DNA of 11,150 bases from Porphyromonadaceae bacterium (GCA_003447595.1 DLYT01000160.1:6674-17823), one strand, 5' to 3'; shown: positions 1 through 7,531, numbered from the stretch's first letter. Numbers and translations are program-made. The notes: a model not told the origin generated them from the letters alone.

Positions 1-63
1 GGACTCGAACCCGCGACCCCCTGCGTGACAGGCAGGTATTCTAACCAGCTGAACTACCACACC
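1..63 (-). tRNA. tRNA-Asp (anticodon GUC), 3' end cut off by the window edge
   Basis: Read on the minus strand, the gene starts at 63 with the acceptor strand GGTGTGG, then U8-A9, a D-arm (GTTCAGCTGGTTAGAAT) and an anticodon stem CCTGC/GCAGG closing the loop CTGTCAC. The middle triplet of that loop is GTC, which reads Asp codons. The T-arm follows, with the GGTTCGAGTCC core visible up to the edge. About 11 encoded bases are missing (rest of the T stem, the 3' acceptor strand and the discriminator), plus CCA if it is encoded. The gene lies downstream of the C11 peptidase gene on the same strand but has its own promoter (101-131), so it need not depend on read-through. Confidence 0.96.
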
Positions 64-100
64 GTTTGTTGGTCACAACCGTTGTTTCTCGATTGCGTTG

Positions 101-131
101 CAAAGGTATTACAATATTTTGAACTTGCAAT
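101..131 (-). promoter_or_regulatory. Bacteroides-type housekeeping promoter for tRNA-Asp
   Basis: On the minus strand the sequence TACCTTTG (108-101) matches the Bacteroidota -7 consensus TAnnTTTG exactly. A TTG (130-128, within TATTGC) lies 19 bp upstream as the -33 element. Transcription would start near 94-97, about 30 bases before the tRNA 5' end, leaving a short leader for RNase P to remove. The promoter overlaps a perfect 8-bp inverted repeat (103-110 and 129-136). The assignment rests on consensus match and position only. Confidence 0.75.
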
Positions 132-167
132 ACCTTCACCCAACTATTTTTTAAAATATTTTACTTA

Positions 168-1364
168 TCACTCATATACAGCGCGATACCAATCTTGCAA
201 ATAATACGATTGATTCAATAAAGAATAACTCGATATGGGAACGTATGTGCTGATACCGGAGAAGTTTTCCAAGTTTATCGTGATACCACTTCCCGAGTTG
301 CCTCCTAAAAAGATCGGCGTTGCTGCTTTGTACACAATAATTTCGTCAAGTAGCTTCGTAAACTGTGTAGCCTCTTCGGGAGCAAGCAGGCGAACAAATT
401 GATCTAAGTCGAACATTGTATGCGTATAGTTGCGGTCATAATATTGCAATGCTGATACATTGAACGATTCGATCTCTGCTAAACGAGGCATGTAGATTGC
501 TTTCGCAAGTTCTGAAATCTGTTGCAACTTCTCAGTTTTAATCAATGCAATGGTTGCCGACTTATTAAAGCCGGTCTTATTATTATAATAATCAAAGTAT
601 TCTTTACATACTCCCTTCAAATCTAATTGCGACACAAACATATTATCGATGATTTCTGCATACGGAAAGCCTGTAGCTAATACTTCGGTAGGAGACGCAA
701 TGATATAGGGAGTTTTGTCTTTTAAGGCATACGCCACTTCTATTTGAGACATGTAGCAAGCATCAAACATAATGAAATCAAATGCTTTATCAGGAATTCC
801 ATTTTGGAGGTCATTTAAATCCATCCAGTTATTCCCGTCTTGACCAAATGCTCGAGTTGTTGCAGCGGGACGCTTTACCAGTGGAGAATAAGGCGCTGTA
901 CTGAAAGTAGACATACGTCGGGATGAGGAGATTGTTGCAGGCATCCAACCTGTTCCATGCGACCACAGCACTAAACCATAACTTGATGATGGAAATTTCG
1001 AACGTACCTCTTCGATTACGCTTCGCATCACTTCTGGAGATGAAGAGTTTTGCTCACTGTACTCACGAATTGTCTTTTTTCCCTTTGGTGTAATGTGAAT
1101 AAGCGAAGGTGGTGCATCAATCGGGTCAAAATAACAAACCAAACTGCCCGAACCTATCCCCTTTTCAACACCTTTCACCATATCCTCAAGATTTGAGTAT
1201 GCATTATTCGACAGCGAGTTTTCTGCCATTAAATATACCAATACCGTACGATCAGAATATGGAATAGAGTCGTCGCATGAGATTAAGCATGGCAACACGG
1301 TTATAACTAAACATGCCTGGAGAATAAGCCTCTTAAGACTTTTCACAATATTTACGTTGATCAT
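168..1364 (-). CDS. C11 (clostripain-family) cysteine peptidase, lipoprotein
   Basis: The 398-residue protein belongs to the clan CD, caspase-fold family C11. It starts with a basic N-region, a hydrophobic stretch (about 12-28) and a lipobox LISC with Cys30 as the lipidated residue. Acidic residues (CDD) follow directly, a pattern that in Bacteroidota can favour display on the cell surface. The catalytic domain opens with the strand TVLVYLMAENSLS (40-52). It carries the catalytic His136 in WSHGTGW and the catalytic Cys203 in FDACYM. Asp201, just before the cysteine, fits the S1-pocket aspartate of this family, so cleavage after Arg or Lys is expected by analogy. Between His136 and Cys203 is a long loop with basic pairs (Arg149-Arg150, Lys164-Arg165), possible self-processing sites. 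The gene is divergent from the TlpA gene across 261 bp. No good terminator is seen after its TGA stop, and no convincing -7 box was found upstream. Substrate unknown. Confidence 0.9.
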   Translation of the reverse strand: MINVNIVKSLKRLILQACLVITVLPCLISCDDSIPYSDRTVLVYLMAENSLSNNAYSNLEDMVKGVEKGIGSGSLVCYFDPIDAPPSLIHITPKGKKTIREYSEQNSSSPEVMRSVIEEVRSKFPSSSYGLVLWSHGTGWMPATISSSRRMSTFSTAPYSPLVKRPAATTRAFGQDGNNWMDLNDLQNGIPDKAFDFIMFDACYMSQIEVAYALKDKTPYIIASPTEVLATGFPYAEIIDNMFVSQLDLKGVCKEYFDYYNNKTGFNKSATIALIKTEKLQQISELAKAIYMPRLAEIESFNVSALQYYDRNYTHTMFDLDQFVRLLAPEEATQFTKLLDEIIVYKAATPIFLGGNSGSGITINLENFSGISTYVPISSYSLLNQSYYLQDWYRAVYE

Positions 1365-1560
1365 AATAATACGTTCTAAAATTTTCCAATTGATTTAAAC
1401 AGCCAATCGATAAGCTATGTGTATAAAAACTAGCGATTTGCTTTGACGTTTTGCATTATAAATAACTAACAAGCACAACCCTTTGCAGGTTTTACAAAAA
1501 ACAATATTAATAAAAAATATTTACACCACAAGCAAAGTACCTTCAACTTGCGTTTTTATA

Positions 1561-1591
1561 TTTTCTTACGCCAATAGTTTATTTATCTTTG
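1561..1591 (+). promoter_or_regulatory. Probable promoter of the TlpA-family gene
   Basis: TATCTTTG at 1584-1591 is an exact match to the TAnnTTTG -7 consensus. The -33 element is weaker: TTTT at 1561-1564, 19 bp upstream, matches TTTG in three of four positions. Transcription would start near 1596-1598, giving a leader of about 28 bases before the ATG at 1626. The leader holds only a weak purine stretch (AGAG) as ribosome binding site, which is normal for this phylum. Confidence 0.6.
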
Positions 1592-1625
1592 TTCTTATTG
1601 ATTTTGAATATAAAACAGAGACTAT

Positions 1626-2186
1626 ATGAAAAAGATTTTTGGTGTTTTAGGAGCACTTGCTGCTCTTGCCGCGGCTCCGATGCATGCCGGCACAGTAACA
1701 GACCTTGCTACTACGCAAAGCGCAAACAACGACGACCGTGGTTATTTAGTAAAAGTGGGTCAAGTTGCTCCCGACTTTGAAATGAAATTAACCAACGGCA
1801 AAACAATGAAACTTTCAGACCTGAAAGGAAAAGTTGTAATGTTGCAGTTTACAGCTAGCTGGTGCGGTGTTTGTCGCAAAGAAATGCCATTTATCGAGAA
1901 AGATATTTGGAACAAACACAAAAGCAATCCCGACTTCGCTCTATTTGGAATTGATAGAGACGAGCCGCTTGAAACCGTTGAAAAGTTTGCTAAGGCTACG
2001 GGCGTAACTTATCCGTTGGGGCTTGACCCGAATGCAGATATCTTTGGATTGTACGCTGACAAAAAGGCGGGCATAACACGTAACGTAATTATTGGAAAAG
2101 ACGGAAAGATTGTAATGCTTACTCGCTTATTCAACACGGAAGAGTTTAACGAGATGGTTAAAGTCATTGATGATTTATTGAAATAA
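1626..2186 (+). CDS. Exported TlpA/ResA-like thioredoxin-fold (redoxin) protein
   Basis: The 186-residue protein has a typical Sec signal peptide (MKKIF, then an Ala/Leu-rich core, probable cleavage after MHA at about residue 21), so it should act in the periplasm. The AhpC/TSA-TlpA domain runs from about residue 44: VGQVAPDF, the LSDLKGKVVML strand, then the active site ASWCGVC with Cys80 and Cys83. A C-terminal strand pair follows (NVIIGKDGKI, 153-162). Such proteins reduce or rearrange disulfides in exported proteins, or serve in cytochrome c maturation or oxidative-stress defence. The cis-proline that normally precedes the NVII-type strand is replaced by Thr151 (AGITRNV), which may alter redox potential and substrate release. 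The gene is monocistronic: its own promoter lies upstream and a strong terminator starts 28 bp after the stop. No cytochrome, Ccd or DsbD gene lies nearby, so the partner is unknown. Confidence 0.9.
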   Translation: MKKIFGVLGALAALAAAPMHAGTVTDLATTQSANNDDRGYLVKVGQVAPDFEMKLTNGKTMKLSDLKGKVVMLQFTASWCGVCRKEMPFIEKDIWNKHKSNPDFALFGIDRDEPLETVEKFAKATGVTYPLGLDPNADIFGLYADKKAGITRNVIIGKDGKIVMLTRLFNTEEFNEMVKVIDDLLK

Positions 2187-2213
2187 CTTCGACCGAAATA
2201 TAAAGAAAATAAA

Positions 2214-2260
2214 AACCGGTATCGTGCAAAGCTGAAGCTTTTACGATACCGGTTCTTTTT
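2214..2260. terminator. Intrinsic terminator between convergent genes, probably bidirectional
   Basis: A perfect 12-bp stem is formed by AACCGGTATCGT (2214-2225) and ACGATACCGGTT (2243-2254). A second helix, AAAGC/GCTTT around TGAA, can form in the loop. CTTTTT follows on the plus strand (2255-2260), ending the TlpA transcript. On the other side the A-rich run AAAATAAAAA becomes a U tract on the minus strand, so the same hairpin can end the susC-susD transcript, whose last stop codon is at 2300. Confidence 0.92.
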
Positions 2261-2299
2261 ATGATAAGTGGTTTGTCAAATACGAATTAGCAAACATTC

Positions 2300-3976
2300 T
2301 TAGAAGTTGGCTCCAGCAACATCCCACCACAAACGAGTGCCTGCATTGTCTGGTCCGCTTAATAGTTTGCGCGCTTCTTCTACAGCTTCAAGATTGGTAT
2401 TACGTTCGTCTAGTGTGAATGGTAAGCGCTTGATAAATTCGCCTTCAGGTATTTCACCATTGCTTCTATTATCAACCACAGGAAATAGCTTCGGATAACC
2501 AGTACGACGAAACTCACTCCATCCCTCTTGGCCTTCTGGGAACATCGCAATCCATTTTTGGGTAATGATCTTTTGAAGTTTAATTTCGTTTGAAGCAGCT
2601 TCATCCCACTTAACCGTTACTTTATTTAGTCCGGCAATGTTATTTGCTGTATTGAATGGATCTACATAGTCGGCAGCTACACCCGAATTGTTTGCAACAT
2701 AAGCAGCGTATTTATCCGGAGAAATTCCATAATCATCAAACGAAACTTGAATACCAGCCTCATAAAGGTCTTTGGCTGTGCCTCCCATGTTCCATCCTCG
2801 CAAAGCGCCTTCTGAACGTAAGAAGTATGCCTCAGCAACTTTCATGATTGGTAAAGGGTAACGCATGCTTGACTTATCCTTTTTATCCATATTAATTACA
2901 GAATACATTTCGTAATTGGATTTATCCGGGATAATTGCTCCTTGACGAATACCTACAAACTTGCCAATATTACCTGTCGGCATACCTTTTTTATCCAAAA
3001 TATCAGTCGGCTTCCCTCCTTTTTCAAACCAACCTACCGGCAATACAGTCGCAGCCAAACGAGGATCATTATACCCACTTAGAATAGAAACATACGAAGC
3101 ACCTACACGGATATCACCGTAAGCAAAACTAATTACCTGCAAAGGATTGGTTAGTTTCTCGCTTTTAACTTCAATGTTTTTATCGGCAGAAGTAAGCACT
3201 CCATATTTTTGATTCACTGCTGCCTCGGCAATCGTTTTAGCTTTCACCGGATTGACCTTTACAATACGCATCGCCAAACGCAAACGCAAAGTATTTGCAA
3301 AACGAATCCAGCGCACATAATCACCTTCACACATTTGATCAAATTGAACAATACGTTGCTCTGCTGCCGCAGGATCATTGTCTACAAAGTCTGTCAATGC
3401 ATTTACCGACTCTTCTAATTCAGCAAAGAATTGATCGTACAAACTTTCTTGACTATCGTAAGGAACTGACTGTCCTCCTTGCATGGCTTTACTATATGGC
3501 AGTGGCCCGTAAATATCTGATACACGATGCATTGCTGCTACACGAATAATCTTGGCCAATGCAATGTAATCTTTATATCCCATCTCTGTTGCAGAGGCAA
3601 TGATTTGCGATACCGGTTTCATCACGTAAAGAATACCTGCTTTGAATGCCATATTATTCCACCCATCGTTAAGCGCGTAGGTTGAATTATTATTGTTTCC
3701 TCCAAAAGGTGTTGGATTTGCTAAATAACCGGAATACAAGTCGGCATTCAAATTTTGTTGCAACTGATACTCGTAATCTCTGTTTTGAAAGTTCAGATAA
3801 ATTGATTGCATCGGTTGTGTAAAGCGAGACTCAACAGGAACTTGACTTGGATTAAGTCCGTTAGGGTCGTCATTGATCTGCTCAAAATTATCTGTACATG
3901 AAGTAACTCCGATCATAGCTCCCAAGACCATTGATGGTGCTAACTTTCTCAAAGTTTTAAATGCTATATTTTTCAT
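2300..3976 (-). CDS. SusD/RagB-family nutrient-binding outer membrane lipoprotein
   Basis: This SusD-like lipoprotein would sit on the cell surface as the lid of the SusC channel and capture the nutrient. I place the start at the ATG ending at 3976 (MKNIAF), giving 558 residues and a compact lipoprotein signal with lipobox VTSC. An in-frame ATG at 3988 would only add MIII. The mature start, CTDNFEQINDDPNG, is typical of the SusD-like_2 subgroup. Family landmarks are present (numbered from the 3988 ATG): ANTLRLRLAMRI (231-242), RYPLPIMKVAEAYFLRSEGA (376-395), KWIAMFPEGQEGWSEFRRTG (478-497) and the C-terminal TRLWWD (551-556). The helical TPR-like scaffold looks complete. The gene starts 19 bp after the susC stop (7 bp with the longer start), so the two are co-transcribed. 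The ligand cannot be told: no glycosidase, sulfatase or peptidase gene follows. This subgroup is not limited to starch or even to glycans. Confidence 0.94.
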   Translation of the reverse strand: MKNIAFKTLRKLAPSMVLGAMIGVTSCTDNFEQINDDPNGLNPSQVPVESRFTQPMQSIYLNFQNRDYEYQLQQNLNADLYSGYLANPTPFGGNNNNSTYALNDGWNNMAFKAGILYVMKPVSQIIASATEMGYKDYIALAKIIRVAAMHRVSDIYGPLPYSKAMQGGQSVPYDSQESLYDQFFAELEESVNALTDFVDNDPAAAEQRIVQFDQMCEGDYVRWIRFANTLRLRLAMRIVKVNPVKAKTIAEAAVNQKYGVLTSADKNIEVKSEKLTNPLQVISFAYGDIRVGASYVSILSGYNDPRLAATVLPVGWFEKGGKPTDILDKKGMPTGNIGKFVGIRQGAIIPDKSNYEMYSVINMDKKDKSSMRYPLPIMKVAEAYFLRSEGALRGWNMGGTAKDLYEAGIQVSFDDYGISPDKYAAYVANNSGVAADYVDPFNTANNIAGLNKVTVKWDEAASNEIKLQKIITQKWIAMFPEGQEGWSEFRRTGYPKLFPVVDNRSNGEIPEGEFIKRLPFTLDERNTNLEAVEEARKLLSGPDNAGTRLWWDVAGANF

Positions 3977-3995
3977 AATGATAATCATAAAATAG

Positions 3996-6900
3996 TTAGA
4001 ATGTTGCTTTTAAACTAAATCCATAGCTACGAGTTGCAGGTAATCCGAAGATGTCAAAACCTTGCCATCCGTTTGCTGTAGATATAGATAAGTCTGGATC
4101 ATTTGGAGATTTCTTATGGATAAAGAACAAGTTGCGTGCAATTAGAGACAAACCAAGATCTTTTGATTCACCAAATAGATTGCGGAATGTGTAACCTACA
4201 GACAATTCACGCAAACGGAAGTTTGTTGCATTGTAAGTATATTCACCTCCTGCTTTGTCTTTACCACCTGTAGATTCGTAGAATAATTGTGCATCAATCT
4301 TTTCTCCATTACCTCGGTCTACACCGCCATTGTCTCTAGCGTTTGCGGTTACTTCTGTAACACCCCAGCTATCAAGATAACTTTGAGTCAAGCCAACAGT
4401 CTTTCCTCCAATGCGGCCATCAATTAAGAAATAAAGCGAGAAGTCTTTATAATTAATTGTATTACCCCAGCCTAGTTGCCATTTTGAGTTTACGTTACCT
4501 ACATATTCATAATCTTTCGAGATAATAGGCAAACCTTTATCATCTACTTTGATTACACCTTGTTCGTCGCGTTCAAGTACACGTGTATAAATATCACCGT
4601 ACGAACCGCCTTCTTTAAGAATAAATCTAAAACCGGCACCTTCACCTATCGTTACATAGTTACCCAAGCGAGGATCTAGTTTCTTGATTTTATTATCATT
4701 GTAAGCAAAGTTGAATGACGTTTTCCAATCCCAATCAGAATTAAATGATTTTGTATAACTCAATGTAGACTCAACACCTGTATTTTGAATATCTCCGGTA
4801 TTGATATACAGTTTGTCATAACCACTGGCCATTGGTGCACTAATTTCGAAGTACTGATTCTTATTGTTCGACTTATACCAAGTAAAGTCAACATTTACAC
4901 TATTGTCTAGTAATGCTAGATCGAACCCAAATTCCATTGAATGCATCTTCTCTGGTTTCATTTCAGAGAAAGGTGCATTGTTATTTGGCTCTAGTTGCCC
5001 TAGATTAAATCCATCTTTTGGATGAGTAATATATGCAGGCATATCGTTACCCACAATACTATAGGAGCCTCTTAATTTCAACAGATTAATTACTTCTGGC
5101 ATTTTAAAGATTTCATTAGCAATAGCAGTAAGACCGAAAGCTGGATAGAAATATGATTTATTGTTTGTGTAAGCCAACGTAGACGACCAGTCGTTACGAC
5201 CTGTAATATCGACAAACACCATATCCTTGTAACCAAGTTGAGCAGTTCCGAAAACAGAATTCAATCGTTTGCGAGGATTCGACATACGTTGCAATCCATT
5301 TCCGTTTACGTTTTCTGGAACAAAGAAGTTCGGAATAACCAAACCTAATTTATCACTATCAAGTTTAAGTGTGTTTGCTTTGAAGTCCATAAAACTTGTC
5401 CCAACGGTAGCACTTAAGTCAAATGCATTAAATGATTTATTGAAGTTTACTAACAAATCACCATAAAATTGACGTGTATCAAAGTCTTCTCTTCTATAAC
5501 GTCCATTTGCAGGAACCAATACTTGGGTTGTTGAAGCATAGAACTTTTGTTCGAAATTGTCGGTAGTTTTGTCATAGCTTAAACGACCTAGAATATTTAA
5601 ATAATCGGTAAGCATCCACTTCGCTGATCCGGTAGTGAGAATACGATTACGTCTTTCTGTACTCTTATTACGATTCAACACCCAATAAGGGTTTTGTGTA
5701 AAGTCATCGAGAGGAGTATACCAGTTCTGAACATACATATTGCGCGATGAATCAAAGACTTCATAATTATCTTTGTAGTTTTTGAAATCACCATTTGCAG
5801 GGAATGTATACATACCTGTAAGAGGATTAAAGTAAGTACCTCCGTGCGGACGGTTATTACCTTTCTGAACAATGTAATTTACACTACCGTCGATCGTCAA
5901 TTTATTGTTGAATAAATTAAACGACTCGCGTAAAGTAATATTATGTCTGTAGAAATCGTTCGTAGGTGTAATACCCCAAGCCGAAGTATTGGCATATGAA
6001 AGGTATGATTGAACTTTCTCTGTTCCACCATTAATTGCTACTGAGTTAATTAACGTACTTCCTGTGCGGAAAAACTCATCCATTCTATCTTTGCCAGAAG
6101 CCGGAGTAGTGATTTTATCACCCCAACTCTTTGCGCTTAACTGATCACCCGTTACAATTGCACCATATTTACTTTGAAGTTTTGGAGCTGTAGATGGTGT
6201 TTCCAACTGCAAACTTGATGAGAAATCTACGCGAACTTTACCTTCTCTACCCTTTTTCGTGGTAATCATCAATACACCATTGGCAGCCATACTACCATAA
6301 AGTGCAGCTGCTGAAGCTCCTTTCAAGACATTGATACTTGCAATATCGTCAGGATTAAGGTTTGATAAAGCAGAACCTCCATCTCGTCCTTCATACTCAC
6401 TTGTTTGTTGCGCAGTACTTGGATTAGACATCGGAACACCATCAATAACAACTAATGGCTGGTTATTTCCTTGTGCAGATTTGTTACCACGTAACAAAAC
6501 TTTTGAGGAACCACCAGCACCACTTGCATTTGGAGTAATCACTAGACCAGATGTTTTACCCTGCAATGAGTTAATCATGTTCGGATCTTTTGCTCGTACA
6601 ATTTCAGAGCCGGCTACATTTTGAGTTGCATAAGTTAAACTTTTGGCTTTTCTTTCAATACCCATTGCTGTAACAACAACTTCATTGATTTCCAAAGCAT
6701 CAGTAATCATATTTACGTTGATTACATTTCGAGCACCAACTTTTTGCTCTACAGACTGCATTCCTAGGAAATTAAAGATCAATACATCTTCATCGGTTTT
6801 CACATCAATCGTGTATTTTCCATCTCCATCGGTTACAGTTCCGATAGTAGTTCCCTTAACCATAATGGTTGCTCCAGGCAAGGGTGTCTGACTATCTGTG

Positions 6901-6998
6901 TCCGTCACGGTACCAGACACTTTTCTTGCTTGTGCGAATAGGGCACCGACATTCAAGATTAGCAGCATGAATGTCAAAAACATGCATTTACTTTTCAT
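3996..6998 (-). CDS. SusC/RagA-family TonB-dependent outer membrane transporter
   Basis: This 1000-residue receptor imports a bound nutrient through the outer membrane using TonB energy. The reading frame is open to an ATG at 7043. The ATG at 6998 is preferred because it starts a proper Sec signal (MKSKCMFLTF... ending ALFAQ) and is preceded by the purine-rich GAACGAAAGAATT. Numbered from 7043, the domains are: a carboxypeptidase-regulatory-like domain (about 41-114, VSGTVTD...PLPGATI), a TonB box (NEVVVTAMG, 120-128), and the plug with LVVIDGVPM (197-205) and DDIASINVLKGASAAALYG (232-250). The barrel carries the SusC signature GRNDWSSTL (615-623) and ends in the aromatic terminus FSLKATF. 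There is no extra N-terminal STN domain, so it is not the type that signals to an anti-sigma factor. It is first in the operon, directly followed by susD. No frameshift is seen. I found no exact TAnnTTTG box upstream on this strand. Confidence 0.96.
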   Translation of the reverse strand: MKSKCMFLTFMLLILNVGALFAQARKVSGTVTDTDSQTPLPGATIMVKGTTIGTVTDGDGKYTIDVKTDEDVLIFNFLGMQSVEQKVGARNVINVNMITDALEINEVVVTAMGIERKAKSLTYATQNVAGSEIVRAKDPNMINSLQGKTSGLVITPNASGAGGSSKVLLRGNKSAQGNNQPLVVIDGVPMSNPSTAQQTSEYEGRDGGSALSNLNPDDIASINVLKGASAAALYGSMAANGVLMITTKKGREGKVRVDFSSSLQLETPSTAPKLQSKYGAIVTGDQLSAKSWGDKITTPASGKDRMDEFFRTGSTLINSVAINGGTEKVQSYLSYANTSAWGITPTNDFYRHNITLRESFNLFNNKLTIDGSVNYIVQKGNNRPHGGTYFNPLTGMYTFPANGDFKNYKDNYEVFDSSRNMYVQNWYTPLDDFTQNPYWVLNRNKSTERRNRILTTGSAKWMLTDYLNILGRLSYDKTTDNFEQKFYASTTQVLVPANGRYRREDFDTRQFYGDLLVNFNKSFNAFDLSATVGTSFMDFKANTLKLDSDKLGLVIPNFFVPENVNGNGLQRMSNPRKRLNSVFGTAQLGYKDMVFVDITGRNDWSSTLAYTNNKSYFYPAFGLTAIANEIFKMPEVINLLKLRGSYSIVGNDMPAYITHPKDGFNLGQLEPNNNAPFSEMKPEKMHSMEFGFDLALLDNSVNVDFTWYKSNNKNQYFEISAPMASGYDKLYINTGDIQNTGVESTLSYTKSFNSDWDWKTSFNFAYNDNKIKKLDPRLGNYVTIGEGAGFRFILKEGGSYGDIYTRVLERDEQGVIKVDDKGLPIISKDYEYVGNVNSKWQLGWGNTINYKDFSLYFLIDGRIGGKTVGLTQSYLDSWGVTEVTANARDNGGVDRGNGEKIDAQLFYESTGGKDKAGGEYTYNATNFRLRELSVGYTFRNLFGESKDLGLSLIARNLFFIHKKSPNDPDLSISTANGWQGFDIFGLPATRSYGFSLKATF

Positions 6999-7121
6999 AA
7001 TTCTTTCGTTCAAAAGATAGGTATTTAAAAATTTAAGTGGCATTTATATTATATAAACACTAAATAGGTTCTGTTTTGTTTAATCGAAGAAAGAAATAAA
7101 CAAGAAATAGTTTAAACATTA

Positions 7122-7135
7122 TAAAGCTAGCTTTA
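7122..7135. promoter_or_regulatory. 14-bp perfect palindrome upstream of susC, possible operator
   Basis: TAAAGCTAGCTTTA is fully self-complementary, with no spacer, and is centred about 130 bp upstream of the chosen susC start at 6998. A contiguous palindrome of this length suits a dimeric DNA-binding regulator better than an RNA hairpin, because it leaves no loop. No regulator gene is in the window, and AT-rich DNA yields chance palindromes, so the role is a guess. Confidence 0.35.
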
Positions 7136-7425
7136 ACAAAACGCCCCTATTTAATTGCATTTAGTAAGCTATACTCTCTGATCAATTATAATATTTATTG
7201 AATTATGCATTTATGCAATCAAAAAAAATATTTATTCTGATATCAAATATTATCATTAAAATACTTATCAAAACAAAGACTAGACTCTAGCAATTCACAT
7301 GAATCATTGATATACAATACAAAAAGACAATACACTTCATATGTAATTTTATTTGAAATAAAACCATATAGTATTTATAATTTAACTGTTTTGAATTTTT
7401 GAATAAATTAATCAATGGTAGAGGT

Positions 7426-7455
7426 ATTGCTAAATGCACATTATTATTATATTTG
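7426..7455 (+). promoter_or_regulatory. Probable promoter of the nitronate monooxygenase-like gene
   Basis: TATATTTG at 7448-7455 matches the TAnnTTTG -7 consensus exactly. ATTG at 7426-7429 provides a -33 element with an 18-bp spacer, one base shorter than the usual minimum. Transcription would start near 7460, giving a leader of about 105 bases that contains the inverted repeat at 7501-7531. Confidence 0.6.
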
Positions 7456-7500
7456 TGCACCAATTGGTTCACAGCTTAAACAATTAAACTGAGAATAACA

Positions 7501-7531
7501 GTTCGGTTAAAAGCTCAAAGCATAACCGAAC
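7501..7531. repeat. 9-bp inverted repeat in the leader of the flavoenzyme gene
   Basis: GTTCGGTTA (7501-7509) and TAACCGAAC (7523-7531) are perfect inverted copies separated by 13 bases. The right arm ends 34 bases before the ATG at 7566. If transcription begins near 7460, the repeat lies inside the mRNA leader and could form a hairpin. Alternatively it is an operator for a dimeric repressor placed downstream of the promoter. No U tract follows, so it is not a standard terminator. Confidence 0.6.

Noticed and set aside
141..167. AT-rich stretch after the C11 peptidase stop as a terminator
   Set aside because: It holds only a short A/T palindrome (AAAATATTTT) without a GC-containing stem. It is too weak to call.
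1589..1780. 63-codon plus-strand frame overlapping the start of the TlpA-like gene
   Set aside because: It is a shifted frame over the TlpA gene. The TlpA frame has a signal peptide and an intact CGVC domain, while this one has no recognisable features.
5269..6891. Several 60-100 codon plus-strand frames opposite the SusC gene
   Set aside because: They are antisense shadows of a strongly conserved SusC reading frame, without domains or start signals of their own.
7010..7018. TATCTTTTG on the minus strand as the susC promoter
   Set aside because: It has one T too many for TAnnTTTG, and it would place the transcript start only a few bases before the start codon. No -33 partner was found at the right distance.
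6999..7043. N-terminal extension of SusC starting at the ATG at 7043
   Set aside because: The extra 15 residues would precede and spoil a standard signal peptide. The ATG at 6998 starts directly at the basic N-region and has a purine-rich stretch in front.
7244..7272. AATATTTG on the minus strand with an upstream TTTG as the susC promoter
   Set aside because: The first base of the -7 box is wrong, and the possible -33 boxes give spacers of 17 or 22 bp instead of 19-21.
7287..7472. 61-codon minus-strand open frame in the intergenic region
   Set aside because: Composition is that of AT-rich noncoding DNA (many Asn, Lys, Ile, Tyr), there is no recognisable domain, and no promoter or ribosome binding site fits it.
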